From contig OZ010792.1 in NCBI GenBank assembly GCA_963932465.1, positions 280,719,836 through 280,783,835 on the forward strand: DNA of 64,000 bases, written 5' to 3'. The notes under the pieces were generated by a model. The model made no database searches, had not been told where the DNA came from, and saw nothing but the letters and a program-made list of their open reading frames with translations. This DNA comes from Maratus speciosus (Eukaryota; Arthropoda; Arachnida; Araneae; Salticidae). The position numbers were made by a program, and so were the translations under genes. Shown here in pieces: positions 44,126 to 54,778 of the stretch (the first letter of the stretch is position 1; every line of letters begins with the position of its first letter).

Positions 44126-44524
44126 GCTGCAGAGCAATTTAAGAAAAGCGGCATGAAAAAAATTACAGCTAACTAAAAATATAAAAGATGATTAATTTAT
44201 TGAAATCGTCCATTTGAAATATTTCATAAATGATACCTACGATATATAGATATTAAATTTGAATACCAGGATACCTTTCTGTAACTGTAAACAACAGAAG
44301 CGAAAAACCAAATTAGAAATAATAGTTTTGAAATGGGGACATACATTTAACAATGACGATCCATATGAAACAAATCAACGCGGTTGGTATACTTCATTCT
44401 ATGACTAGTGTAAATCAATGCTTTATATTTACTATCATTCGTAAAAAAAATTATCCTATTTTATTTATTGTAGCCTGCTACAAAGGCATAGTTTTTAAAA
44501 ATGGAGAATGTAGACATGAAATAT
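44126..44524. other. AT-rich stretch, nothing recognised
   Basis: No element ends, repeats or frames of note. Confidence 0.5.
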
Positions 44525-44793
44525 AGGGCAAAACTGGGTAATTTCTTTACCGGCCACTGGCCGGTAGTAAAACTCCTATAAGTATTAATCTAAAACTGAA
44601 TAGCCCAAATAAATGTTAATATAAGTATATTGGAACCAAAAAAAAAGTAGAATCCTTGATGAAATGCAAGAAAATTCTATTCTCTCCTTGTAAAAAAAAC
44701 GGCCGGAAGGTGGCCGCTGATAGACAATTTTTCACGAGGCACTTTTTCTCATTTACTGGCTTTGTGGCTGGTGGCTAGTGCTAATTTTGCCTT
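44525..44793. mobile_element. Possible hAT-type element with CCGGCCACTGGCC motifs
   Basis: The left is AGGGCAAAACTGGGTAATTT. The right, read inward, is AAGGCAAAATTAGCACTAGC. Subterminal GGCCACTGGCCGG, GGCCGGAAGGTGGCC and GGCTGGTGGCTAG repeats fit hAT-like binding sites. I could not find a target duplication. Confidence 0.45.
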
Positions 44794-44999
44794 TAACATA
44801 AAATAATAAGCAAAATAAAGAATTTGTTATATTTAGGCATGAAAAGCAAGACAGAAATGTAACAAATAAAAATCTAAATATTAAGCTACGAATATTTTTC
44901 AAAGTGGAGAAGGAGATACTTTATTTTAATATATTATTTATTACCTTTTACGTTTAAGGCAGTTTCTAAGCGCATAAATACACAGCGAAAAACAGAAAT

Positions 45000-45720
45000 A
45001 ACAATTTTTTTCCATTGGGGGGAAATCAGGAAGTTCGAAAATCTTTAGTTCATTCTTCTTGGTATTTAATTATTTTAAGCCGTATGAGAATGTTTTCTTT
45101 TCCAAAACCATCAGAGAAAAGGAAATTTGGTTAATTAAATTTGAAAATGCAGGGTGGAGCAGTCGCACTCCTCCGCCCAATTTTACCGGCGCCTACATTT
45201 ACAGACATGTTAATAATTCACTTTAAATTGTTTTAATACAATAAAGCTTTCCTTATGTTAGAAATAATTATAATTTATTAAAAGACGCAGACTGCATAAA
45301 ATATGAATACTTAAAACAGATGCATGAGTATTTATATAGATCACTGAAGCACGTGTTCGTTAAATTTACAATTCTCAATCGATAACTTCCGGGCATCCTA
45401 GAGGAGGATGCACCCAATTAGCGCAACGATCGTCTGCTCAAGACTTCCGGTGAGCAGTTTCGGATCATTACTGGCTCCATCTTTTCTCTAAGATGGCAGA
45501 AATAGAGGAGCACGGGTATGAATTAAAGGCGATAATTTGCGAAAGATTCCACGCAGAAACCACTCCTTTCACTTGTTATTTGAAAAATATCTTTTAATGA
45601 CATATCCAAGCATCTCGGGATGTGTATAATGCAAGAGATTTGAAATAAAATACAGTCATAAGAATTACTTTTATTGCACCTATATTGAAGTTCCCGAATG
45701 TTCTTAATCTAATTAATAAG
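45000..45720 (+). repeat. Duplicated segment, copy A (interrupted)
   Basis: The parts 45040-45215 and 45490-45720 match the continuous 45980-46460 segment (blocks TTTAATTATTTTAAGCC, AGAGAAAAGGAAATTTGGTT, CCGGCGCC, TGGCAGAAATAGAGG, TTCCACGCAGAAA, CTTATTTGAAAA). Between them, 45216-45489 is absent from copy B. That extra piece is GC-richer and contains ATCCTAGAGGAGGATG and an AAGATGGC boundary word, but no clear inverted ends. Confidence 0.7.
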
Positions 45721-45979
45721 AATGTATGTGTCTAGTCTGCTACCAATGCCTTTAAATGGAGAATTTAAATATAAAATAAGATAAACTATGAATTTTGTCA
45801 GTACATCAGCTTAATACAACACATGGACATAAAAATATAACAAACGAGAAATTCTATTATAAATTAAAAAATTAAGATCCGACCATCTTTTTGGGAGAAT
45901 TAAAATATTTTAATCTCTTTTTCAACAAGTTTAAGATAATTTTTAAGCACAAACGTTAAACTAAAAATTATCTTCGAGA

Positions 45980-46460
45980 GGTAGCGGCTCCACCTTTTGA
46001 AAAATCCCCAGTTACTTATTTCTCTTAATGTTTAATTATTTTTTTAAGCCACACAAGAAGAGCATTTTTTTTTTTCAAAATCAATAGAGAAAAAGAAAAT
46101 TTAGTTAATTAAATAGGAAAATGCAGAGAGGGACGGTGAACTTTCCGGCGCCCATTTTCCAGACATAAGGTGGCAAAAATAGAGGCGCAAGCAAGTGAAT
46201 TAAAAACAATTTACGAAAGCTTCCACGCAGAAAACCCTTTCACTACTTATTTGAAAATTAACTTTTAACGATGGGGCTGTAGCAGGAGGGAGAGAGGTCA
46301 TATCCAAACACCTGAAAATGAATAATATAGAATGACGTAATACAAGAGATCTCAAATAACAGTAATTAGAATTACCTTCCATGCACTTTAGTTGGATTAC
46401 CAGAATGAAAAAAAAAATTAGCAGCACCAGACATTTTATTGGGGAACTGATATCTAAGCT
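45980..46460 (+). repeat. Duplicated segment, copy B (continuous)
   Basis: Continuous counterpart of 45000-45720 about 0.7-0.95 kb downstream. Upstream similarity may extend to about 45800. Not coding. Confidence 0.7.
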
Positions 46461-47275
46461 TACTGTGGAATTTCTGCGAGTGTGGCTTACGCAGTAATAC
46501 AGAGAAAACTTTGATATCGAACAAAATTTATAAAACTTTTAAAGAATATATTGACCCACTCACTGGGTTCGACATAAATAAGGCATAATCTTTGATGGGA
46601 GTTTCGAAATTGTGCGAAGAAATAAATTTCACAATGTAAAAAGCTTTCAATTTACATAATTTTAATTATTTTGTAAAAGATTAACGACTTAAGTTTTTTC
46701 CTGTATAAGAATAATATCAATGATTTTAACAGTACGTAATTATGTATTCGTACATTTACATCAGCGCATAAAAAAGGTATGACAATACGAATACAGTTCG
46801 ACAATCTAAGCTAATCGAAAGCAATCCCACTTGTCTGCACACAGCCTGACTATTCTCCTAAACTCGCATTTAATAATTTCCAGACAGTGATGACTCATCT
46901 ATGCTGGAAATCACTTTAAATATCCGTGACCTCTTCGATTTGAATCTGGCACATTGAGCGAGGTAGACAGAGTTATGAACGTCATAAAGGGATTGGGTTA
47001 TAGTCTCCTCGCGCCGTATGTAGGTCACAAATGAAAATCTCCAGGAAAGGAAGAAAATTAATACAATCTGTATGTTAGGGAAGAGTTTCAAATTGAAGAC
47101 TGGGATTTCACAGACATAAGATCGTTTAATGCAGGAATCTTCAACCGTTTTACTGTCTCAGGCCCACGCCCCCTTCCTCCCACAACATAGGCAGAGGCGG
47201 TAGAGACAAGAGGTACAATTGCACCAAACTCAAATCTGAAAAGAGGTCCGTTAGGGGACAACATTATATTAAATA
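46461..47275. other. Non-coding stretch with possible hAT-like end
   Basis: At 47132 a sequence GCAGGAATCTTCAACCGTTT followed by CTCAGGCCCACGCCC resembles hAT ends of the CAGGGGTCTTCAACC type. No opposite end was found, so I leave it unresolved. Confidence 0.3.
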
Positions 47276-47459
47276 CAGCAAATTCTGTCTAATGCGGAAT
47301 CGATCAAGACCGAAAACATTTCTCGTCGCACACAGTATTTATTCCTCCTTATACGGAGTTTTTCTGCAGTGAAAATCGTACTGCGGGGTCTTTAAAATCT
47401 TTCCGCGTTAGACAGATTTCTATATCTTACAATGAGTCCGTCTTAGACAGAATTTACTG
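47276..47459. mobile_element. TA-flanked pogo-type MITE, 184 bp
   Basis: The left is CAGCAAATTCTGTCTAATGC. The right, read inward, is CAGTAAATTCTGTCTAAGAC. TA lies at 47274-47275 and 47460-47461. Internal CGTTAGACAGATTTC repeats the terminal motif. Terminal CAG plus a TA duplication is typical of pogo/Tigger derivatives. Confidence 0.82.
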
Positions 47460-47766
47460 TATATGAATAGGCAGGGGACAGGGCATACGTGAAATCAGTA
47501 GGGGACACACCATATATCCGTATAAGAACTCTCAATTTCTGCGTACGCCCTTGACATAGGTATTTATGTATGTGCAAGATGCAGAATTAAAACTATATAA
47601 AAATCTAACATTTGCAGATGTTGGATGGATATAGACATATTTACAAAAGACTTTAAGGAAAAAACTTAAGTTTCTTTTGCAACTGTCAGAAATACAAAGA
47701 ATCGCAGACCGAGATAGAGTCATTTAATATTTTGTTCACAATAGACATTTCAATAAAAAAAAAAAA

Positions 47767-47805
<39 letters not shown>

Positions 47806-48833
47806 AACTCCAAAAGGGAAAAGGGGGGGGAAAAAAACACGAAGCAGTGATGCCGCCAGACTTTTACAACCTCTGTCCATGGGAACCAGACATTTCAAAA
47901 GTTTTGTCCCTTTTAGAAAATTTGTACGCTTTATTTCAACATATTAATACAAGACACGTCTTCTTTATTATTAGTTACTAAAATTTTCATCAATTTTAGT
48001 AAGAAATTATGCATAAAGGATCCATCCAATTTAATTTTTTTTTCCATGCATCCCTTCTCCAATCTTTTTCATAAAAATGGGCTATAAAACATCTACGGCA
48101 TCAGTGACTGAAGTAACGCTGAAAAACAAAATTACAGAACTGCGAAGAAACCCGTTTATCTCCTTTCAAAGAAAACTGCTAACAAGGGTGCGGAGTACAA
48201 AAATATTTCCCAACATTAAAATCAGCAAATCATAAGAGCTAAAAACGTGGGATTAATAAATATTTTATTTGATTAAGTTTTAATAAGAAAGCATCTGAAG
48301 TTTATTCACATCGGGAAAAACAGAAGATCGTTACACTACATATTCTCATTTCCAACAAACTTTATGAATCATTCCAGATGGTAAATGCAATTAATTCCTA
48401 ACATGATTTCAAAGCAGATAGTTAGGCTGGATCAATATACAATTAAAGAAACGTTAAATTGGGCCTTATCGAAATTATGACAGAAAGGTTGTTTATGGCA
48501 CGATCATTTGTGTCAAATAATTTAAAAAGAGAGCATTGAATATACAGATATTGTTATGAAGTTCCTATATTTATATAAAACAAAAGTGTGAAAAACTAGA
48601 TAAATAAGAAAATACGAAATCGGTAAAGGAAATTCAGTTTAAATATACATAGGAAAAATACAAAATACGCTTTAAAAATAATCCGATAATAAGTTTCAAA
48701 ATTCATAAATCCTCCGATTACTAGGAGGTTTGAAATTTTGCTAGTGCTTATTATTATTATTATGCTGCAAATAAGCGAACTACATCATATAAAAACGTAG
48801 ATATAAAAACAGGCATTACAAACTAAAATATGG
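47460..48833. other. Non-coding stretch with long poly-A tracts
   Basis: Poly-A tracts (47755-47769 and 47776-47802) and a short G run at 47823-47830. No gene or repeat is recognised in the remainder. Confidence 0.5.
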
Positions 48834-49147
48834 ATAATTTTCCCCTTTACATACCAATTATCCGTCATTATTTTATATTTTAAAAACAACTTTACTATCT
48901 GTAATATATACAGGTCTGTTTTTAAGAAAATATACTATAGCTTGTTATACATAAAACTTTATAGACGTAACATTTAAAAATTATGAATACATATTTTTTA
49001 AATGTCACGTATGTAAAGTTTTATATATAACAAGTTTAATTTAATTTTTATAAAAACAGACCTGTGCATATTTAGAGATAATAAAGTTGTTTTTAAAATA
49101 TAGAATAATGTCTGATAACTGATATGCAAATAGGAAAATTACATTAA
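48834..49147. mobile_element. Palindromic foldback element, tandem copy 1
   Basis: Inverted arms: GATAATTTTCC, CATTATTTTATATTTTAAAA, ACAACTTTACTATCT and ACAGGTCTGTTTTTA on the left are mirrored on the right ending AGGAAAATTAC. Inner arms share TTATACATAAAACTTTATA. It lies in a roughly 560-bp unit repeated at once in the same orientation. Confidence 0.85.
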
Positions 49148-49424
49148 TCTAACTTCAGATCTCCAAGAAAATTCAAAATAGGTACGGCACCTTCTTGTTA
49201 AATCGCTCATACCCAGAGACAGGAGAAAAAAAAAAGATAATCTCTAAGAAATTTCTTTAAATTTGCTTTTAAAGTTTTAATTAATGCGCTTATTAACATT
49301 TTTTTTATTAAAATTAACCATAAAGAAATGTGTAATTCAGAAAAATATGAAGTAACTTGAAAAATAGGGCTACGGTAGAATTTTTATTTCTTCTTGAGTG
49401 ACTGAAAAAAAAGATTATATTTTA

Positions 49425-49985
49425 AAGATCATTTATATTTTAAAAACAACTTTACTATCTGTAATATATACAGGTCTGTTTTTATGAAAATATATTATAG
49501 CTTGTTATACATAAAACTTTATAGACGTAACATTTAAAAATTATGAATATATATTTTTAATATATCACGTATATAAAAAGTTTTATATATAACAAGCTAA
49601 ATAATTTAATTTTTATAAAAACAGACCTGTACATATTTAGAGATAGTAAAGTTGTTTTTAAAATAATGTCTGATAAATGATATGCAAACAGGAAAATTAC
49701 ATTAATCTAACTGCAGATCTCCAATAAAATTCAAAATAATTTACCTTCTCGTTAAATCGCTCATATCCGGAGACAGGAAAAAAAAAAAAAATAATAATAA
49801 TCTCTAAAAAATTTCTTTAAATTTGCTTTTTAAGTTTTAATTAATGCGCTTATTAACATTTTCTTATTAAAATTAACCATAAAGAAATGCGTAATTCAGA
49901 AAAATATGAAGTTACTTGAAAAATAGGGCTACAGTAGAAATTTTATTTCTTCTCCTCGAGTGACTGGAAAAAAAGATCAACATAA
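49425..49985 (+). repeat. Second copy of a 560-bp tandem duplication containing the palindrome
   Basis: TAAAAACAACTTTACTATCT begins at 48881 and again at 49441, giving a period of 560 bp. The palindrome and the following sequence (AACTTCAGATCTCC / AACTGCAGATCTCC, TCGTTAAATCGCTCAT, TTTAATTAATGCGCTTATTA, GAGTGACTG) are all repeated. Small differences show the duplication is not recent. Confidence 0.9.
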
Positions 49986-51679
49986 CGGGGCTACAGTAAT
50001 GTAAAAATTATTCATTGGCACATTCGTTAGATAAAATAAGTAAAGGTGCGAAACAAAAAAAATCCAAAATATTTACTGTATGACTAATTGAGTTTTCCGT
50101 TACATTTCGTGCTGTAAAAGTATTCAATAAACAATATAAATTTCAGCTAATAAGATTAATCAAATGTATTTTCATTTTAGCAATTTAAATTATGCGAGAA
50201 AACTTTCGAATGAAACGAGATAATCACTTTGCTCTTTATTTACTCTGCTCTTTGCTCTATTTTTTTCTCTAAAGACAAATTAATGTTTTAATTAACATAA
50301 ACAACACAAAAATGCTCATTTACTATGATGCTTAAAACTTTTTTCCTAAATAAATAAAAATAATATTCTGCTGAGATAAAAAAAAAAATGCTGCCCTTTT
50401 TTCCATTTTCTTTTCAATAATACATTGAACTAAAAATGATTTTGACACAACATTTTTAATTACTCTAAATTGTTATTAAAAACAACATTTCTCCTTATAC
50501 AACGAATTGAAAAAAATTGCTCTGTTGAATTTATTTTTTTATCTATTGATAAAAAAAAAAAAAAAAAAAAAAAAAATTAAAAAAATAAATGCTTTTTTTT
50601 TTTTCTCAAAAATAAAAATATAATCGTTTTAAACTACTTTTTACTTAAAATATTCCGCTTATACAACGACAAAATAAAAGAAACAAATACGGCAATAAAG
50701 GGTTAAACAACCTCAAGGGAAGAGAGATGAGTAATGACTGAAGTATTTGTTTCTCCCAGAGTAACAAGAAGTGTTTATAATGATTGCTCTAAGCGAAAAT
50801 TCTCAAGGTCGATTAAAATTCTTGACATTTCATGCATACTTGCTGAGATTATATCAGCAGCAGGTTTTTAGCACAGGTTTTTTTTTTTTTTCCTGTTTTC
50901 TTAACTAAGTATTTTCAGCTCAAAATATAAAAGCAAGAACTTCATATTTGCAATAGTAGGTATATTTTTTCATCAACTGAATCTTCTAATAAATAGTAAT
51001 TAAAAAACAGGTAGTACTAGTAAATTATAATTAAGTGACATATCTATTTTGTGAACTACATTTTATGAATTTAAATAGAAGAGTTAAATTATTAAAATGA
51101 TTAATTAAATGAGCATGTTAAAATAGATAAATAAAATAATCTTAAATATGTCTTTAAATTCAACATATTCAAAGAGCATTTTTTTAAATACAAATTATTT
51201 ATACTACTTGATTTTAAATATTAATATTTCATAATAATTTACATTTTGGTGTGTCGAAAAAAATTAACGAGATTAGAAAAAGAAATTAAATTTTATTTAT
51301 TCGGAATAATATTAATCACGTTTTCAATTAGTAAATCCAAAAGGCTATAATATTTTTCTTTTTTCTAGAAGTTTTTCAACGGAAAATCAGCGTTTTTTCT
51401 TTAATGCAACTTTGTGCGTGCAGAAAACTATCAAAAACTCTTAATAAAAAGATGCACTAAAAAGTTAAAAAATATAATTTGTAAAGATAAAAAAGAAAAT
51501 TAAAAGTTTTTCAATAACGCGTTTTTTTCTTTCTAATCTTTTTCCTTTAGCGAAATTTCACAGCAACATTTAAATAAGAAAAAATACTGTAAACTATTTG
51601 AAAAATAGGTATTTTAAATATTGAGAGAAATGAGGAAAAATAGAAGAACAAAAGGAGGGGGGAAAAAAACTTCCACTTA
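49986..51679. other. AT-rich stretch with a solitary TTAA-type end
   Basis: At 50690-50705 the sequence GCAATAAAGGGTTAA resembles the right end of family A elements (7526, 57865), but no left partner is visible. TTATACAACGA recurs at 50495 and 50659. Poly-A at 50551-50576. Confidence 0.4.
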
Positions 51680-52150
51680 TCTTGAAGAGCGTGTGCGACC
51701 CACCATCGAAGAACTCTCAGGAATTTCGAGTCTGTGGAATGCCAAGGAACTGTGCACTTAGTAACATCCACACAGTCACACATCCAATCCGCCCGGCGAC
51801 ATCCGGGTAAGAACGCCGCGCGAAATTTCAAACGATCACTACTTTGCGAAATCTTCTCACTGGAAACGATGAGTAAGGTCACTCCGGTTGAAAAGTCAGG
51901 CTTTTAAAATATCCGTGAACAAATATGATTGCAAAAACAATAAATTTCGTAGAAAAAATAATACACGGCGAACGAGAAAACAGTTCAGACACACATTAGC
52001 AACGGAGCTTGTGTGGCTACTGGACTGCTCTCCGATTCAACTACCGAATGCTAAGAACAGGTTTGCCATTCCAACACTAGCGCGTCGCCAAGAGAGAAAA
52101 GGGAAACGTCGCCAAGTGCAGCGGCTTCGATAACCTGGCGTTTCCGGTTC
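51680..52150. promoter_or_regulatory. GC-enriched island, possible exon or promoter
   Basis: Composition is markedly less AT-biased than the flanks. A 111-codon minus-strand frame (51882-51547) and an 81-codon plus-strand frame (51888-52133) diverge from it, but neither is recognised. The former ends in a low-complexity hydrophobic tail from AT-rich flank. Plus-strand donor-like words GGGTAAGAAC (about 51805) and GAGTAAGGTC (about 51870) exist. Direction and function are open. Confidence 0.25.
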
Positions 52151-52799
52151 AATTGCAGAGGAAGGCTTTCAATTGCTGTCTATCAAAAAGGGAAAAACGA
52201 GTCTTTTTATGGAGGAATTTCTGTCGAAAAATATTTAAAATATGCAAATTGATATTTATGTAAATTTTTAAGATTTTAATCTTAGGGGGAAAAAAAAAGA
52301 ATCGTTCACGACAAAGAAAAAAACTAAAAGAAACTACGAGAGAATATATTATAAAATATTAAAGATAATTAAAGTATCGCATACTTTGTTAAAGGACACA
52401 ATTAAAAAAGTATTATTTTTCAATTGTTATTAAGAGTATATAGCACAAAAATACACCAAACTTGTTCAAAAAAATACAGTTACTTATCTGTTTTTATAAA
52501 TGGTGTTATTGAACTATTTTATCACTTTTTTCCCCTTAAAAACACATCAGATGCAAATAATATACATTTGACTCTGGTTTCAGAGAATAGTAAAGAAATT
52601 ATCATTTATTATTTAAAAAAAAACAATTTGTTTACAAGCTTGAAAAATTTTCGCTCTTTTTTTTTAACAATCTCACTTTTTGAGTATCATTTTACAAATA
52701 AGTGTGCGATATTGTAACAAATACCAGTAATATAACTAAGAGTTACAAAGGTATTTATTATTCAGATAGGTTTAAACAGAAACTAACACAAGCTACAGA
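52151..52799. other. AT-rich stretch, nothing recognised
   Basis: A 97-codon frame (52424-52717) is AT-driven and low-complexity, not a credible gene. Confidence 0.45.
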
Positions 52800-52894
52800 A
52801 TACGTGGTGTTCCAAAATTCGACCAACAAATTAAGAGAGGGGATGGGAGCCATCAAGAGGATGAAAAATTACCATAGAACACGGGGTCGCAAAC

Positions 52895-53713
52895 CAAGTA
52901 TTTTATCAAAAATACAGGCTGTTCTGACCTAACCACGTATTTTATCAAAAATACAGGACGTTCTGCCCTAACCACGTATTTTATCAAAAATACAGGCTGT
53001 TCTGACCTAACCACGTATTTTATCAAAAATACAGGACGTTCTGACCTAACCACGTATGTTATCAAAAATACAGGACGTTCTGCCCTAACCACGTATTTTA
53101 TCAAAAATACAGGCTGTTCTGACCTAACCACGTATTTTATCAAAAATACAGGACGTTCTGCCCTAACCACGTATTTTATCAAAAATACAGGCGGTTCTGA
53201 CCTAACCACGTATTTTATCAAAAATACAGGACGTTCTGACCTAACCACGTATTTTATCAAAAATACAGGACGTTCTGACCTAACCACGTATGTTATCAAA
53301 AATACAGGACGTTCTGCCCTAACCACGTATTTTATCAAAAATACAGGCTGTTCTGACCTAACCACGTATTTTATCAAAAATACAGGACGTTCTGCCCTAG
53401 CCACGTATTTTATCAAAAATACAGGCGGTTCTGACCTAACCACGTATTTTATCAAAAATACAGGACGTTCTGACCTAACCACGTATTTTATCAAAAATAC
53501 AGGACGTTCTGACCTAACCACGTATTTTATCAAAAATACAGGACGTTCTGACCTAACCACGTATTTTATCAAAAATACAGGACGTTCTGACCTAACCACG
53601 TATTTTATCAAAAATACAGGACGTTCTGACCTAACCACGTATTTTATCAAAAATATCGGCTGTTCTGCCCTAATCACGTATTTCATCAAAATACAGGACG
53701 TTCTGCCCTAATT
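52895..53713 (+). repeat. 39-bp minisatellite, 21 units, with higher-order structure
   Basis: The unit contains CCACGTATTTTATCAAAAAT then ACAGGACGTTCTGACCTAA. Variants are GGACG, GGCTG or GGCGG, TGACC or TGCCC, and TATTTT or TATGTT. Units 5-10 and 11-16 carry the same ordered variants. The TATGTT units at 53051 and 53285 are 234 bp (6 x 39) apart. Units 15-19 are uniform and the last two are diverged. As 39 is divisible by three, the minus strand is open for 278 codons (13-residue repeats, VVRSERPVFLIKY), and one plus-strand frame is also open. The array has no spacers and is not CRISPR. Confidence 0.97.
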
Positions 53714-53788
53714 GAATTTGTGTTGATGGCAATAACTTTCAGAAAACTGAAGTACATTATAATAAAACTTTTAACAGACATTCTCACC

Positions 53789-53976
53789 CAGGGATGTAGT
53801 GGAGGGTATACGGGGGTATACGCCGTATACCTTCTGGATTTTTTTAAGGAACACCGTATACCCTCTGCTTCTCAAGAAAGCTATAGTATATACACTCTAG
53901 GGTATACGCTCTGCCTTGAGCGTATACCCTCTGCTTAGAACGTATACCCTCTGTGTTTTTTACGACTACACCACTG
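53789..53976 (-). mobile_element. hAT-type MITE, family 1, copy 4, nested
   Basis: 188 bp. Starts CAGGGATGTAGTGGAGGG and ends CGACTACACCACTG. It has a perfect 8-bp duplication TTCTCACC (53781-53788 and 53977-53984). Internal repeats are preserved. It inserted into the element at 52800-54370 and is therefore younger than it. Confidence 0.95.
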
Positions 53977-54607
53977 TTCTCACCTTTGCTGTAAATGTGA
54001 TAATATCGAAAAAAGTGGTAGAAGTTTCCATTATGCGCGGCAACAGTAATGCACTGGACGCCCCACATTTTGGACTGCGATTGCCAGTTCATACGGTATC
54101 ATCGATTGCTTGAGCACCCTGTTTTTCCAGAACGTTTCGTGATGTTATAACATTTTACACAAAATAAGGTACCTATCGTTGCATTATATTTGTAATGTTT
54201 TGATTTTTCTCAAAATTATTAACGTCAACGCAAGTTTAGTTGCGTAACACCCTGTATTTGCGACTAAATACGTGGCGTGCAATCCCATTGTTCTATGCTA
54301 AGTTTTCAGCCTCTTGATGCCTTCTATCACCTCTCTTAATTTGTCGGTCGGCTTTTAGAACACCCTGTATAGTAAAAGACAATCGATATATCAGCGTAGA
54401 TATTCCTCAAAATTAATTCTCTCGAAGAGAATAAGGATTCAAATGCAACTCAAATATTAATTCACTAGCTGGAATTATAGCAAGATACTATTAATTCAGA
54501 GATAAATTTGAACATGTAGTGTACCATAATAGTGACTTTTAACAGCTGGTATAATCACAGATTTCATCGCAAGATGGTAATTGATCAGCGAGAAATTTAA
54601 TGTAGTA

Positions 54608-54700
54608 CAGTGGGTGATCAGTTAACGAACTTAAACCGTTCCAAAAAAAATGTTCGCTAACCGAATTGTTCGTTAACCGATCATAGATTTAGTATAGATT
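54608..54700 (+). mobile_element. Solitary pogo-like end
   Basis: After TA (54606-54607) the sequence CAGTGGGTGATCAGTTAACG is followed by repeats of GTTCGYTAACCGA. CAG after TA with repeated subterminal motifs resembles one end of a pogo/Tigger element. The other end is absent within the next few hundred bases, perhaps lost when the repeat at 54779 arrived. Confidence 0.45.
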
Positions 54701-54778
54701 TGTATGAGAATTCAAATAAGTCGTTCTTAAAAGCTAAATAAAAATAAAAAATAATATAAGCCTTCCCTTTATGATAGG

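Larger units (their letters stand above)
52800..54370. mobile_element. Long-inverted-repeat element containing a minisatellite
   Basis: The left starts ATACGTGGTGTTCCAAAATT, then GACCAACAAATTAAGAGAGG and GCCATCAAGAGGATGAAAA. The right, read inward, starts ATACAGGGTGTTCTAAAAGC, then GACCGACAAATTAAGAGAGG and GGCATCAAGAGGCTGAAAA. Similarity continues inward (CATAGAACA, then ACGTATTT, AAATACAGG-GTGTT), where the left arm has expanded into the 39-bp array. CACCCTGT words also occur at 54113 and 54248. A younger hAT-type MITE sits inside (53789-53976). No transposase gene is present and the superfamily is not determined. Confidence 0.8.

Noticed and set aside
47132..47275. Second hAT-type element upstream of 47276
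   Set aside because: Only one end-like sequence (TCTTCAACCGTTTT) is visible, with no opposite end or target duplication.
51547..51882. 111-codon minus-strand frame as a secreted or membrane protein
   Set aside because: The hydrophobic tail is produced by AT-rich low-complexity DNA, and no splice or promoter context supports it.
52853..53689. 278-codon minus-strand frame as a real repeat-protein gene
   Set aside because: The whole frame is the 39-bp minisatellite read in a multiple-of-three register. There is no promoter, signal or flanking coding sequence, and an opposite-strand frame is equally open.
52895..53713. CRISPR-like array
   Set aside because: The units are contiguous 39-bp repeats with no variable spacers, and the context is eukaryotic.
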